From contig CM026386.1 in assembly GCA_014843695.1 (NCBI GenBank), positions 87,253,642-87,317,641 of the forward strand: 64,000 nt of DNA. The letters run 5' to 3'. Both the position numbers and the translations under genes were made by a program. The DNA comes from Archivesica marissinica. Taxonomy: Eukaryota; Mollusca; Bivalvia; Venerida; Vesicomyidae. Below, in pieces: positions 1 through 12,039 of this stretch; position 1 is the first letter of the stretch, and each line of letters starts with the position of its first letter. The notes beneath the pieces are model-generated. The model was not told the DNA's origin. It saw only the letters and a list, made by a program, of their open reading frames with translations, and did no database searches.

Positions 1-1690
1 TGATCACCAGCAGCTTGGTGATGTAACCCGTATTCACAATACTCCACTAGCAACTAGCACATTAACATATCCATGCATGGATATCCTTGTTTGCACTATG
101 ATCACAAGCAGCTGGGTGATGTAGCCCGTATTCACAATACTCCCTTAGCAACTAACACATTAACATTCCTTGTTAGCACTATGACCAATGATCACCAGCA
201 GCTTGGTGATGTAACCCGTATTCACAATACTCCCCTAGCAACTAGCACATTAACATATCCATGCATGTATATCCTTGTTAGCACTATGATCACAAGCAGC
301 TGGGGGATGTAACCCGTATTCACAATACTCCCCTAGCAACTAGCACATTAACATATGCATGCATGGATATCCTTGTTTGCACTATGATCACAAGCAGCTG
401 GGTGAGGTAGCCCGTATTCACAATACTCCCCTAGCAACTAACACATTAACATTCCTTGTTAGCACTATGACCAATGATCACCAGCAGCTTGGTGATGTAG
501 CCCGTATTCACAATACTACCCTAGGAACTAGCACATTAACATATCAATGCATGGATATCCTTGTTTGTACTATGATCACAAGCAGCTTGGTGATGTAACC
601 CGTATTCACAATACTCCCCTAGCAACTAGCACATTAACATATCCATGCATGTATATCCTTGTTAGCACTATGATCACAAGTAGCTGGGGGATGTAACCCG
701 TATTCACAATACTCCCCTAGCAACTAGCACATTAACATATCCATGCATAGATATCCTTGTTTGCACTATGATCACAAGCAGCTGGGTGATGTAACCCGTA
801 TTCACAATACTCCCCTAGCAACTAGCACATTAACATTCCTTGTTAGCACTATGACCAATGATCACCAGCAGCTTGGTGATGTAACCCGTATTCACAATAC
901 TCCCCTAGCAACTAGCACATTAACATATCCATGCCTGGATATCCTTGTTTGTACTATGATCACAAGCAGCTGGGTGATGTAACCCGTATTCACAATACTC
1001 CCCTAGTAACTAGCACATTAACATATCAATGCATGGATATCCTTGTTTGTACTATGATCACAAGCAGCTTGGTGATGTAACCCGTATTTACAATACTCCC
1101 CTAGCAACTAGCACATTAACATATCCATGCATGGATATCCTTGTTTGCACTATGATCACAAGCAGCTGGGTGATGTAACCCGTATTCACAATACTCCCCT
1201 AGCAACTAGCACATTAACATATCAATGCATGGATATCCTTGTTTGTACTATGATCACAAGCAGCTTGGTGATGTAACCCGTATTCACAATACTCCCCTAG
1301 CAACTAGACATTAACATATCCATGCATGTATATCCTTGTTAGCACTATTATCACAATCAGCTGGGGGATGTAACCCGTATTCACAATACTCCCCTAGCAA
1401 CTAGCACATTAACATTCCTTGTTAGCACTATGACCAATGATCACCAGCAGCTTGGTGATGTAACCCGTATTCACAATACTCCCCTAGCAACTAACACATT
1501 AACATTCCTTGTTAGCACTATGACCAATGATCACCAGCAGCTTGGTGATGTAACCCGTATTCACAATACTCCCCTAGCAACTAGCACATTAACATATCCA
1601 TGCCTGGATATCCTTGTTTGTACTATGATCACAAGCAGCTGGGTGATGTAACCCGTATTCACAATACTCCCCTAGCAACTAGCACATTAA
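1..1690. repeat. 105-bp-family minisatellite array, intron copy 1
   Basis: Tandem units containing 'cccgtattcacaatactc' and 'agcaactagcacattaac' recur from the first base to about 1690; the array is cut by the window edge. Units are a mixture of full 105-bp forms and shorter forms lacking the 'atgaccaatgatcac' segment. The same family, in a more regular form, lies at 39438-41095, and the unique sequence after each array is alike, so this is the duplicated intron array rather than a coding gene. Open frames inside it are periodic and not conserved as proteins. Confidence 0.95.
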
Positions 1691-2073
1691 AATATCAATG
1701 CTGATCATGATGTCTTAAAGTGACACACATTGTTAATGAAGCCATCGATCCTTTGCTTCATCATCCCTTTGATATTCACTCACAATAAACTATTAAACGA
1801 GTCCGTAGTGCTCAAAATTGAGCTATCGATATTACAGTGACATTGACTATCTCTATTACCAAGGTCAAATCTTGTACAAATACACTTCGTTCCTAACTTC
1901 ATCATCTCTTGACATTATTAAATTGATACCTGCACACAACACACTTGGTACTAGTGTTCCACATCAATGTCAAAGAGTAGTAGAGAATATCCGTAACTTA
2001 TTAACTTCCTGAAACATTCAGCTGATTTGCATGCACAATCTTGTGATCACCAGATTGAGATAATATTTGCATA

Positions 2074-2230
2074 TAGTGTAGTAGATAAGGACCATGAATG
2101 TTCAGAGGGTGTAAAAAGCACCAAATTTGGCATGGTGGTAGTTTAGAACCAGCTTGTAAATAATAGGCCGGTAGACAATCACGAGAGGCACTGAGTCCCC
2201 TGTGAGATGGGGCCCCAATGGGGCACATAA
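2074..2230. repeat. Left terminal inverted repeat of the 4.9-kb transposon
   Basis: Pairs with 6812-6975. The outer 20 bases match exactly, followed by imperfect matches out to the 'ggggccccaatgggg' / 'ttttggggcccc' region. Confidence 0.88.
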
Positions 2231-2969
2231 TTGTGTAAATTTGCATGTATATAATTAATTTATTACAGTCACAAATGGTATATAACTTGTGGAAATGAAG
2301 TATGTTATGAGGATAATAGGTTACACCAGTATAAAAAATGACTTTTGTTAAACACAAATTGAAAATTGAGGCCCTAATTAGTGATAATGCCATAAACGAG
2401 GCCCATAATGTTGTTAAAATTGGCCAATTGCGATTAATAATATAATAAATATTACAATTTTATGTCTATTGTACAATAAATAACTACTTTACACAATTAC
2501 ATAAATGCTGCATTATGTTATAGGTAATGGCCAGAAGCCACTATTAATTGGTTAACAGAGTTGTTTCCCTTTTAGCAAAATTTCCAAGAACAGTTCAGAG
2601 AGTGGGAAAGTTCGAAATTTCGTTGCGTTTTTGCATGCTGTATCACGCCAAGATGTAAGTATTATTAGTATAGTTTGTTTGTATAGATAACACATGTATA
2701 AATTATGGCGTTGCACATGTTTAAATAATTTAAACAAAAAGAACAAGAATTATAAAGGTGGGTGGGTTATGCATAACAAAATTAATTAGTCCAACACATT
2801 TTACATTCTTAATGGAGTTTCATTAATTTCAGATAGCATGGCAAGTCAATCACATTCTACTCGTGGACTCATATGGCTAACAAAATACTAACACAATCAA
2901 GAAATTAACATGAGTTAAACCTAGTAACACAGTCACATGTTGATAACAATTGTTATATGTTATATTTCG

Positions 2970-3200
2970 GGTTTTACGCCTGCATCAGCACCATTTTGGG
3001 CTATATCGCCGGCGGGCAGTTTACCTAACAACACCTTTCCTGGGCAGGCTCCAGCGGTTAACCAGTACTTGGGTGCACCAACCTCCGTAAGAAACTGCCA
3101 ACTTTTTCATATAAATGAGACACGGTCTGAGCGGGGCTCGAACCCGTGACCATCAGTGATGATAGGTTACAGTGGTATACAAGTCAGCGACCTTAACCAT
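2970..3200 (-). mobile_element. tRNA-derived SINE-like insertion
   Basis: On the minus strand a pol III B-box-like segment (GGTTCGAGCCCC, within 3133-3151) lies downstream of an A-box-like segment (within 'ggttaaggtcgctgac', about 3185-3200). Spacing is roughly that of a tRNA-like head. The body continues toward 2970. Boundaries are approximate and no target duplication was established. Confidence 0.5.
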
Positions 3201-3589
3201 GTTGATAACAATCAACCAACCAGAGGTTATGGTGCGTAATTTAATATACTGTTATATAACATGTGATGTTGAGGACTGACTGCAAATGTATTCGACCTGC
3301 TTGTTTATTTGTTTTGGTTATGCTTACAATGTCATTCCGCCCATTGGGTGCAGTAGAGTAGTGACACCGGCATGTCCCCCACATGCCTTAAAGTAAACCT
3401 TTTTGAAGCTGAACGAGGAAATTTACCTGCCAGAAATTTCCAGCCAGTATTTGCCAAACATGCTCAATTTGAACCCAAATTGTACACACTGAAACAACTG
3501 ACATTGAGACCTGAACGTTCAGTGGAAACTATTCTTCCTGGATCGAACCAGAACTAGGACACTTTCCTGTATAAAAATCAACTAGTATT

Positions 3590-3670
3590 TCTGTGCCTCG
3601 GCCGGGGATCTAACTCACGAATTCCCGCCTTGGAATTAAAGGTGCTAACCACTGTGCTACCCAAGCTGTT
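3590..3670 (-). mobile_element. tRNA-like SINE head
   Basis: Minus-strand sequence reads 'gggtagcacagtggttagc' (A box) followed about 40 bp later by 'gtgagttagatccccgg' (B box, with a C-to-A change against GTTCGATCC). This is a typical tRNA-derived SINE head. It sits inside the 4.9-kb transposon, so it inserted after or moved with it. Confidence 0.6.
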
Positions 3671-4865
3671 TTATTCTCCAATTCATAATCATTTCAATCA
3701 AGGGTTACATTCATAGGCCCATCTACCTGTTTGTACGGACACATGCACACCTATCCTGCAGTTGTCAGTCTGCATTGGTGATCATTCGGAGGTATTGCTG
3801 TCGTTCTGTACAATCTTGTAATGGTTACATTTTGATAGATAATTAATAATGTATTCTAGGTTTTAGGAATCCACATCAGGACATGCTGTTGGGTTTGAGC
3901 AACCTTCGACATATGAGTTGTACAGGGCACGATGTTCCAACTGGAGCCAGTGTTGCCTGTGCCAAAAGAAGACTGCATGCCATATCAACCCGAGTCCACA
4001 CAATGCATTGCCACAGGAACAATTAAAACTTTGGAATGACTTGCCCTAGGGAGTGATGGAGCAAAATGCCATCTGGAATATGTCCTGCTTCAGCAGCAGA
4101 ATATTGATAGAGCAGTAAAGAGTCAGCAAGTGTGTATGGAAACGATAGAGACAACGAGGCTTAGAAAGAGTTTTGATACAATGTTTCATGGTAGTTGTTT
4201 CGTTTACACTATATCTTATGGTCGACTACATTAGGTAGAAACAATGGAAATAGATACGAAAGTGTGACATATCACAACTGAGATGTCAGATATCGAAATT
4301 CTAGCCAAACATTAAGAGGTGGATATGGTACCAAGAAACGCAGAATATCATGGAAACTGTGTGTGCACATTTTATGACAAGTACAATAGGCAGTATACAC
4401 TTTCAACTGATTCTACGTCGATTCATGTGTACGATACTGGTGATGATTAATTGAAATAGGCTATCATTGTTGCTGAGTTGATTGCATATATAGAGAGTTA
4501 AACTGATTAATGTGAAAGTGATGGCTTGTTGATAATAATAAATGACAAAGGCGTTTCGGTGTCTTATAACAGGGTTATACAGGTCTCCACAGACATAGTA
4601 AACTGTCTAAGGTGAATATGAAACTACTAGCATTGCATGCCCACCAAATCTCAGGAACGGACTTTATGTACACCACAGTATGGATCACAATCCACAGTCA
4701 GTAACATCGAATCATGGTACGGCAATCTCGGTCACACGAAGTCTGAGGCGCAATGTATAAATATAACTTATCTCAAGGCCGATAAGTCACAAAATATCTA
4801 CCATAGAAGTACAAAGATGTCACTCCTGTAACATTGAAGGCCAACACTCCACAACCGGTTGTCGT

Positions 4866-6160
4866 GTGAGCCTCCTCCGAACTAGTCAACGTGAATTAGT
4901 TCTTAGTGACCAAATGGTTATAGCATGTTGCCGAAAATCTTGGAAAGACAACGTAGGTCAAAACGAATCTTTTTCATGGTCACCATTCTTTGCACAACAC
5001 CTCTCAATTGACACAAGAACACCAGCCATAACATCACTATTCCCATTGTTTCATGACTGTGTGTTCACTGCGGCTAAGCATGGAATGCCACTTATCAAAC
5101 ATGTCACTGAAGCTAATAACCCTGGCCAGATCACAGTCGATCAACCAAGAAGATACAATGGTTATGGCCCACATAGTACCGGGTATGGACCTGAAAAATG
5201 CATGGTGTTGATGGGTGGCCTTCTTGAAAGTTATTGGAGATTGGTTAGATGGGAGTGGTTGGCTTGCATTATATGAGTTCCTATCACAATGCATTGAGAG
5301 CTACACTTTCATGGCAGGTAAAACTGTTATATCAACACATGGAGATAATGTCTTGAAATCGAACACAGAGATCGACTTTGATGTGACTGACCTTCAACCC
5401 TGTAACCATGAAGAAGCAGACGACAGAATGCTTCTCCATGCAGCGCATTCTTTCAATACAGGTTGCAAGAGAGTACGTATCCAGGCTATTGATACTAACG
5501 TTGTGATGTTAGCAGATGCTGTGCTCAATTTACATACAGCTTCTACTTGCTGTATGTGGGTTGCCTTATGCCATGCCAAGCATTTCTGCTCCATACCTTG
5601 ACATGAAATATCTGACCAGCTCGGTATCTTGGGAACTCCTACTATTCGATGCTATATCCGGCTGTGAATCGGTCTCTGCATTGAATGGTGTTGGTATGAG
5701 GACGGTATTCAACATATGGACATCTATGCATTTTTCAAGAGATTATCTTCAGCACCTGATCACGTTCCTGATGAAGACACAGCAGTGCTCGAGAGATGTG
5801 TTGTTCTTATGTACTCTAGAACATGCCATATGAGCTAGGAAATGATGCTAGGAAACATATGTTTTGTTATGGTAATAGGACTATTGACAAGGTTACACCA
5901 TCACATAGTGCACTCGTCCAGCATGCACTAACAGCTGTCTACCTGAGAGTGGCCACATATGGGACCAGATGCTCATCAGATGCCCTTATCTGCCATATCC
6001 AGAGTTGGGCTGGACAAGAGAAATCAACAAGTGGATACCACAATGGAGTACACTTCCAGAGGCTTCAACGGGTTGATAAGAATTGATCAAAAGTAACTTA
6101 CATCCCACATGTGTGTGGTGACCAATGTGAAAGAGAAAATGTTTGTTGAATATAGTACAC
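4866..6160 (+). pseudogene. Decayed transposon gene, PIN-like protein
   Basis: Several overlapping reading frames (4866-5276, 5215-5601, 5516-5833, 5823-6086 and a short tail to about 6160) carry consecutive parts of one protein, so the gene is broken by frameshifts. Visible acidic motifs in order are HEEADDRMLLHA, IDTNVVMLAD and DAISGCESVS, followed by a C-terminal segment (PSHSALVQHALTAVY) and a Cys-rich end. I recognise this as a repeated protein family of marine invertebrate genomes whose intact members read EAD..., VDTDVV... and FTGCDT; the spaced aspartates resemble a PIN/FEN-type nuclease. Here some acidic positions are changed (TN for TD, ES for DT), consistent with decay. It lies in the right half of the TIR element and is its only recognisable gene. 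Whether it is the transposase is unknown. Confidence 0.72.
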
Positions 6161-6811
6161 TGTGTATATGTATGCAGTGTTAAATGCACAATACACAATA
6201 ACATGCATATAGACATATTCCATACGCATGTTAAGATTGATATATTTTAGACAAATAAGATTGTTTTCGAATCTTCTTTCTGCAATTACATTAAGGGCCT
6301 CACTATTATAAATATTACCCTTTGAAGGGCCTCATTATATTATACATGTGCAAAGATAAGTATTTTATTAATAGTTTAGTGTGTTGTACAATTCAGATAT
6401 AGTGTACAACCTGTTCACTTATATTTGTATTATTGAAAATATGCAATTTGCCAAATTAACCGAATAGTATAATGGCTGTTAACAGAGCCTCAGATGACAC
6501 ACAAAGATATGTATACACACAAAGGTTTCAAGTACTGATACTATTTTACCAACAAAACTAAGTTTATTTAATTTTCCCTCACTGGGAACAAAAAGAAAAT
6601 ACTTTGTATTTTATATTTCTCTAAAACAGGAAATATTACCCTTTAAAGGCCTCATTTTCATCAAACGAGTACAAAATTATTATTTGTATGTAAAACATTA
6701 GATACGACTATGCCTTCTCTATTAAATATCATGTGAAAACAATTGAAATAGTAACAATTAATTAAATTATTGGAATTTTAAAAAGTGTTGTTTTTTTTAA
6801 AATTTCTATTG

Positions 6812-6975
6812 GTGGTCCCATTTTGGGGCCCCACAAATGGAGTCAAAGGGCCTCTCGTGATTGTCTTCCGGGCATTTTGGAAAGTATACACCGTCATGTT
6901 ACTTGTGTGAAAAGTTGGTGCTTTTTACACCTTCAGAACGAAATCATCATTTTGTGGTCCTTATCTACTACACTA
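6812..6975. repeat. Right terminal inverted repeat of the 4.9-kb transposon
   Basis: Reverse complement of the left end (2074-2230); the outermost bases are 'ggtccttatctactacacta'. Confidence 0.88.
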
Positions 6976-7528
6976 ATAGTGAATTGCATTATACTGTGGT
7001 ATATAAATGTTGACCTTGATCAGTGGTTCTACCCGTGTGCCCATCCATCCATGAACTATTGATCAGAGGAGCACCCGAGGTCAGATACAAGGAGCTAAAT
7101 TCATTCCTATCCGAAACCACGGATGGAATATATACTGTATATATATAGCATGAATGTATCGTGTGAGAGATTCTGGGATATGGTTCTCTTGTTATGATCT
7201 TCAGGAAACTGTTTGCTTTGTCTACAGAATATACAAACATGTTGGCGAGCAAAATCGACCAATTATGATAATCCTGTCCCGGCATAAAATACACGACAGG
7301 GGTCTGCGTTGCTGGGAGGTTACTGTATTTCACTTGAAATTACTGTATATTCAAATGGGTATATAGTGTTCACATAAATGTTGGAATAAAAGCCTTTAAT
7401 ATTCGTGTTTATGACGCATACTCTGTGTGGGTAATGTTTCTCTTACAATAGTTGCCTGGTGGGCGTTGATGATGTTGCCTTGACAACGATGACATCATCA
7501 TTTATGCACGCATGATCGTATACTGTTT

Positions 7529-7959
7529 AGTAGTTTTACATAATAGTTGTCTTATGAACAGATCCACCTGATGTTTACTAGTTTCACATAATAGTTGTCT
7601 TATGAACAGATCCACCTGATGTTTACTAGTTTCACATACTAGTTGTCTTATGAACAGATCCACCTGATGTTTACTAGTTTCACATAATAGTTGTCTTATG
7701 AACAGATCCACCTGATGTTTACTAGTTTCACATAATAGTTGTCTTATGAACATATCCACCTGATGTTTACTAGTTTTACATAATAGTTGTCTTATGAACA
7801 GATCCACCTGATGTTTACTAGTTTTACATAATAGTTGTCTTATGAACAGATCCACCTGATGATTACTAGTTTTACATACTAGTTGTCTTATGAACAGATC
7901 CGCCTGATGTTTACTAGTTTCACATAATAGTTGTCTTATGAACAGATCCACCTGATGTT
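7529..7959 (+). repeat. 48-bp minisatellite of a splice acceptor plus exon start
   Basis: Nine units spaced exactly 48 bp (anchor 'gatccacctgat' at 7561, 7609, 7657, 7705, 7753, 7801, 7849, 7897 and 7945). Each unit contains 'ttgtcttatgaacag' followed by 'atccacctgatg', that is, the 3' splice site and first coding bases of the Ig exon at 7946. Copy 2 of the gene has one unit only (about 42280-42316). The unit at 7753 has lost the AG (cat instead of cag). Read in the exon frame, each upstream unit meets a TAG shortly after the exon-like start, so use of an upstream acceptor would not extend the protein. Confidence 0.95.
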
Positions 7960-8254
7960 AGCGTGATACTTTCAACTACTGATATATCTGAAGGAAACGA
8001 GTTGCTATTGACGTGTGATGCGAAAGGCGTTCCACGTGTGTACAACTACAATACGTTATCCCAGACGTGGGGTAATTCTGATATACATAACATACACATC
8101 GCTGCTAGTGGTACACCGATGTACAGTTCCCTACGTATACCATCTCTACAGCTGCAGGACTCGGGAACATATACATGTCGTGTTAACAATGGAATCACAA
8201 ATACACGGGGAGTATTGGAGGACTCTGTTGATACAGTCTTCATTAAAGTTAAAG
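7946..8254 (+). CDS. Ig-domain exon, cell-surface Ig-superfamily gene copy 1
   Basis: A 309-nt phase 1-1 exon lies between acceptor 'ttatgaacag' and donor 'g|gtaaga'. It encodes about 103 residues beginning DPPDVSVILS. Ig hallmarks are the first cysteine in LLLTCDAKG, a tryptophan in LSQTWGN, and the second-sheet motif DSGTYTCRV. One exon per Ig domain with phase 1-1 boundaries is the normal layout for extracellular Ig proteins. The paralogous exon 42305-42613 has the same length and differs at about five residues. Upstream Ig exons equivalent to 32135 and 39053 should lie before base 1. The product is probably an adhesion or recognition receptor; the ligand is unknown. Confidence 0.9.
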
Positions 8255-9074
8255 GTAAGATAACTTGCAACACATTAGATAACTATGTAAATGTACATGT
8301 ATATCCTTAGCATACTAACATAACTTGTGCACTGTTAGACTTTATAAATAAATTATTTAAAACAAATATAAGACTGAGAACTTTACAGGAGAAAACAAAC
8401 TGTCCATTTTATTAGTTTTTTACTTAGAAGCACTAATGTATACATGTATAAGAACACTAACTTTGTATTCCCCATGGGACGTCGTTTGTATGCAAATAAT
8501 TTCAACAAGGGCCGGTGATTAATCTAATCAGTACATTTTAACACAATCATGTGATATTTTGTCGATATTTCATATACATTAACATTTGCATGTTCGCTTT
8601 ATATTTCAAAGATAGGCATAGACAGGGGTGTTTTACAATTACTTATATTCATACTGAATAAAACAGTATTCAAAGTCATTCAAAATGTGAACTTTGTGAA
8701 CAAATACAGTGTAGCTGAACACAAAAACGAGGGTTAACAAAATAGATTATCTTGGCTTTTATTAAGCATGAATCTGCAGCCGTTTATGTCAATGGCACAG
8801 AAAGTCATTATATAATAATAATGGCACATCAACCATAGTAATCTCATGTTTAACCATAATTGTTATCACACAAGAACGTTCCGAGAGCTAAAACGATTTG
8901 ACGGCCCTGTACCTTGGTACAGGATGTTACTCAGATATCAAGCTACCAAACAATCATAGTAGTCCAGTGGTGACGTAAATCAGTACATGGGTTACTGGAC
9001 CATACAAATAGACCATGTTATGGGCAACTTCAAGTAACTGAACACACAAAACAACCGTACATTAACAATCAATC
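8255..9074 (+). other. Intron, no gene seen
   Basis: AT-rich intronic sequence closely matching about 42614-43434 in copy 2. No RNA gene, coding exon or further repeat was recognised. Confidence 0.8.
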
Positions 9075-9493
9075 TTCACCGTCAAGGTCATCGTCAAAGC
9101 ATGTATGTAACTGCACAACCTGATGAGGACCCGATACCCAGGACTGTACAGATCGGCGACGTATTTATGCAGAATGTCACGTGATCGTTGGCAACACGCC
9201 GAGCGCGCTGCACATAGGTTTCTCATAAGTTATTCATACGTTGGGCATAGGTCGAGAACGCTGGACTTACGATGGCTATACGCTGTGATACGCTGTCATA
9301 AGTTATATATAAGTTAGTGATAGGTTACTAATAGGTTACACATACGTTACAAAAACGTTCAATACGCCCAATGTATTCATACGGTAGAATTGTCGATGCT
9401 TTTTTGGGCGTATGTCGACGTGTTGACATTATTTTATGAGTTTTCATACGCTATGTATAAGTTTCTCTAAAACGTTATAGTGTGACAGCACCA
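9075..9493 (+). mobile_element. Truncated PIF/Harbinger copy (3' end only)
   Basis: Matches the last about 420 bp of the full element at 44936-46909: the end of the transposase (LMRTRYPGLYRSATYLCR), the subterminal 'acgtt/cgtatg' repeats and the right TIR ending 'gtgacagcacca' at 9493, followed by TTA. The 5' part plus about 1.5 kb of flank present in copy 2 is missing. The junction is at about 9074, after 'aacaatcaatc', so this is a deletion after duplication rather than a separate insertion. Confidence 0.88.
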
Positions 9494-10370
9494 TTAGCGT
9501 TTATCAAGCTCCTTCTCGACCTGAGCTACATATTTTCGCTGAATATGTAATAATTTGTATGTGTGCACGTGCGTGTGCGTGCGTGTGTTAATTGCCTAAA
9601 TCAATCAAATAAAGCACTGCAATCAAATCTGCTAAATTAAATAAAAAACTATTACAAAGGTATCATGTAGAAACTGCAACTGGTTCTATTTAGCGTAGTA
9701 TAATAATTCGCTTGAAAGCAACATCAATTCATATATCATAAGTTGGGAAACAAGTAAATAACGATTTTATAAAATCAGATACTACTCTGAAGATCTGAAA
9801 TAATGACTTTTATCACATAACTTTGCTTACTTCAGTTTCATACAGCCATCACATATTTTCTTGTACGACCACACGTGCAATACAGCCAAGAATGATTCCA
9901 TTTTTATTGATCGACATAATACTGTTTCTACTTTGTAAACTAAATATTAAACCATGTATGTTTAGGTTTAATAGTTGCATAACTATATCGAGAAGAATAA
10001 AATAAATTATATTCACAGTAACTGTCATGACACAGAAAACGTCATTATAACAATGTTTATATTGACGTCATATTAAAATGCGTGGGCGCTTGACGCAAGC
10101 ATGAAAGCAGCAACATTATCTTGTACGAAAATACGATTAAAAGAATCGTTATAGCAATGTGATGAAAAGGATCTTACCCATATGAAATCACTACTCATGT
10201 ATGCAAGATACTATAAGTTGTATTTTATTCTTAAGTATGTAGATCTAGATCTAATTGTGTTTACACACACTTGTTGCATGGGAATGCCACTTTTAGAGTA
10301 TTTGCATTTAATTACCAAGGATAACACGTCATGCTACTCGATGCTTCAAAGTAGCACAGTGGCATTTTAC
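9494..10370 (+). other. Intron, no gene seen
   Basis: AT-rich sequence matching about 46910-47760 of copy 2. It includes a short GT-rich stretch near 9550-9590. No coding or RNA signal was recognised. Confidence 0.75.
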
Positions 10371-11915
10371 GCACGTGTATTCTGAGATCATTGATAATAC
10401 GTACTCGCCCTGTGTTTCCAACTTATGTGTGCCACGTGTATTCTGAGATCATTGATAATACGTACTCGCCCTGTGTTTCCAACTTATGTGTGGTATCACG
10501 TGTATTCTGATATCATTGATAATACGTACTCGCCCTGTGTTTCCAACGTATGTGTGGTACCACGTGTATTCTGAGATCATTGATAATACGTACTCGCCCT
10601 GTGTTTCCAACTTATGTGTGGTGTCACGTGTATTCTGAGATCATTGATAATACGTACCCGCCCTGTATTTCCAACTTATGTGTGGGTGTCACGTGTATTC
10701 TGAGATCATTGATAATACGTACTCGCCCTGGTTTCCAACTTATGTGTGGTGTCACGTGTATTCTGAGATCATTGATAATACGTACTCGCCCTGTGTTTCC
10801 AACGTATGTGTGGTACCACGTGTATTCTGAGATCATTGATAATACGTACTCGCCCTGTGTTTCCAACTTATGTGTGTCACGTGTATTCTGAGATCATTGA
10901 TAAGACGTAATCGACCTGTGTTTCCAACGTATGTGTGTCACGTGTATTCTGAGATCATTGATAAGACGTAATCGACCTGTGTTTCCAACGTATGTGTGTC
11001 ACGTGTATTCTGAGATCATTGATAAGACGTAATCGACCTGTGTTTCCAACGTATGTGTGTCACGTGTATTCTGAGATCATTGATAAGACGTAATCGACCT
11101 GTGTTTCCAACGTATGTGTGTCACGTGTATTCTGAGATCATTGATAAGACGTAATCGACCTGTGTTTCCAACGTATGTGTGTCACGTGTATTCTGAGATC
11201 ATTGATAAGACGTAATCGACCTGTGTTTCCAACGTATGTGTGTCACGTGTATTCTGAGATCATTGATAAGACGTAATCGACCTGTGTTTCCAACGTATGT
11301 GTGTCACGTGTATTCTGAGATCATTGATAAGACGTAATCGACCTGTGTTTCCAACGTATGTGTGTCACGTGTATTCTGAGATCATTGATAAGACGTAATC
11401 GACCTGTGTTTCCAACGTATGTGTGTCACGTGTATTCTGAGATCATTGATAAGACGTAATCGACCTGTGTTTCCAACGTATGTGTGTCACGTGTATTCTG
11501 AGATCATTGATAAGACGTAATCGACCTGTGTTTCCAACGTATGTGTGTCACGTGTATTCTGAGATCATTGATACGATGTAATCAACCTGTGTTTCAAACG
11601 TATGTGTGTCACGTGTATTCTGAGATCATTGATAAGACGTAATATACCTGTGTTTCCAACTTATGTGTGTCACGTGTATTCTTATATCATTGATAAGCCG
11701 GCAGTCTACCTGTGTTTCCAACTTATGTGTGGCATGTGTATTCTTAGATCATTGATAAGCCGGCAGTCTACCTGTGTTTCCAACGTATGTGTGTCATGTG
11801 TATTCTTATATCATTGATAAGCCGGCAGTCTACCTGTGTTTCCAACTTATGTGTGGCATGTGTATTCTTAGATCATTGATAAGCCGGCAGTCTACCTGTG
11901 TTTCCAACTTATATT
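10371..11915 (+). repeat. 61-bp minisatellite array, copy 1
   Basis: About 25 units with the core 'gtcacgtgtattctgagatc' and 'gtgtttccaac'. Units from about 10876 to 11546 (around 11) are essentially identical at a 61-bp period, while units on either side differ. The same family in copy 2 (47985-48905) is shorter and more diverged. CACGTG-like cores recur in each unit. Confidence 0.95.
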
Positions 11916-12039
11916 TGTCACATAAATGGAATATGATGAAAATATTGCTTCTTTTCTTCATCTGTCCTGACACATGTATTGTGCAATTGTTTAATGTTGT
12001 GCTTTTGTGAAACTCCTCAATATATGTTCTTCAAATTCA

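Larger units (their letters stand above)
2074..6975 (+). mobile_element. DNA transposon with about 150-bp TIRs, ATA target duplication
   Basis: The ends are inverted: the left begins TAGTGTAGTAGATAAGGACC and the reverse complement of the right begins identically. Imperfect similarity continues about 150 bp inward, including 'ggtgtaaaaagcacca' and 'gacaatcacgagaggc'. ATA flanks both ends (2071-2073 and 6976-6978), and the paralogous empty site at 41461-41463 has a single ATA, which fixes the boundaries. The right half carries a decayed PIN-like gene on the + strand. Two tRNA-derived SINE pieces are nested in the left half. About 2230-2970, 3670-4600 and 6160-6811 are AT-rich with nothing recognisable. 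The superfamily is not assigned; a 3-bp TSD fits PIF/Harbinger-like insertion but the encoded protein is not a Harbinger transposase. Confidence 0.88.

Noticed and set aside
7502..7951. 149-codon minus-strand frame across the 48-bp array
   Set aside because: Antisense of an acceptor-containing minisatellite; periodic artefact.
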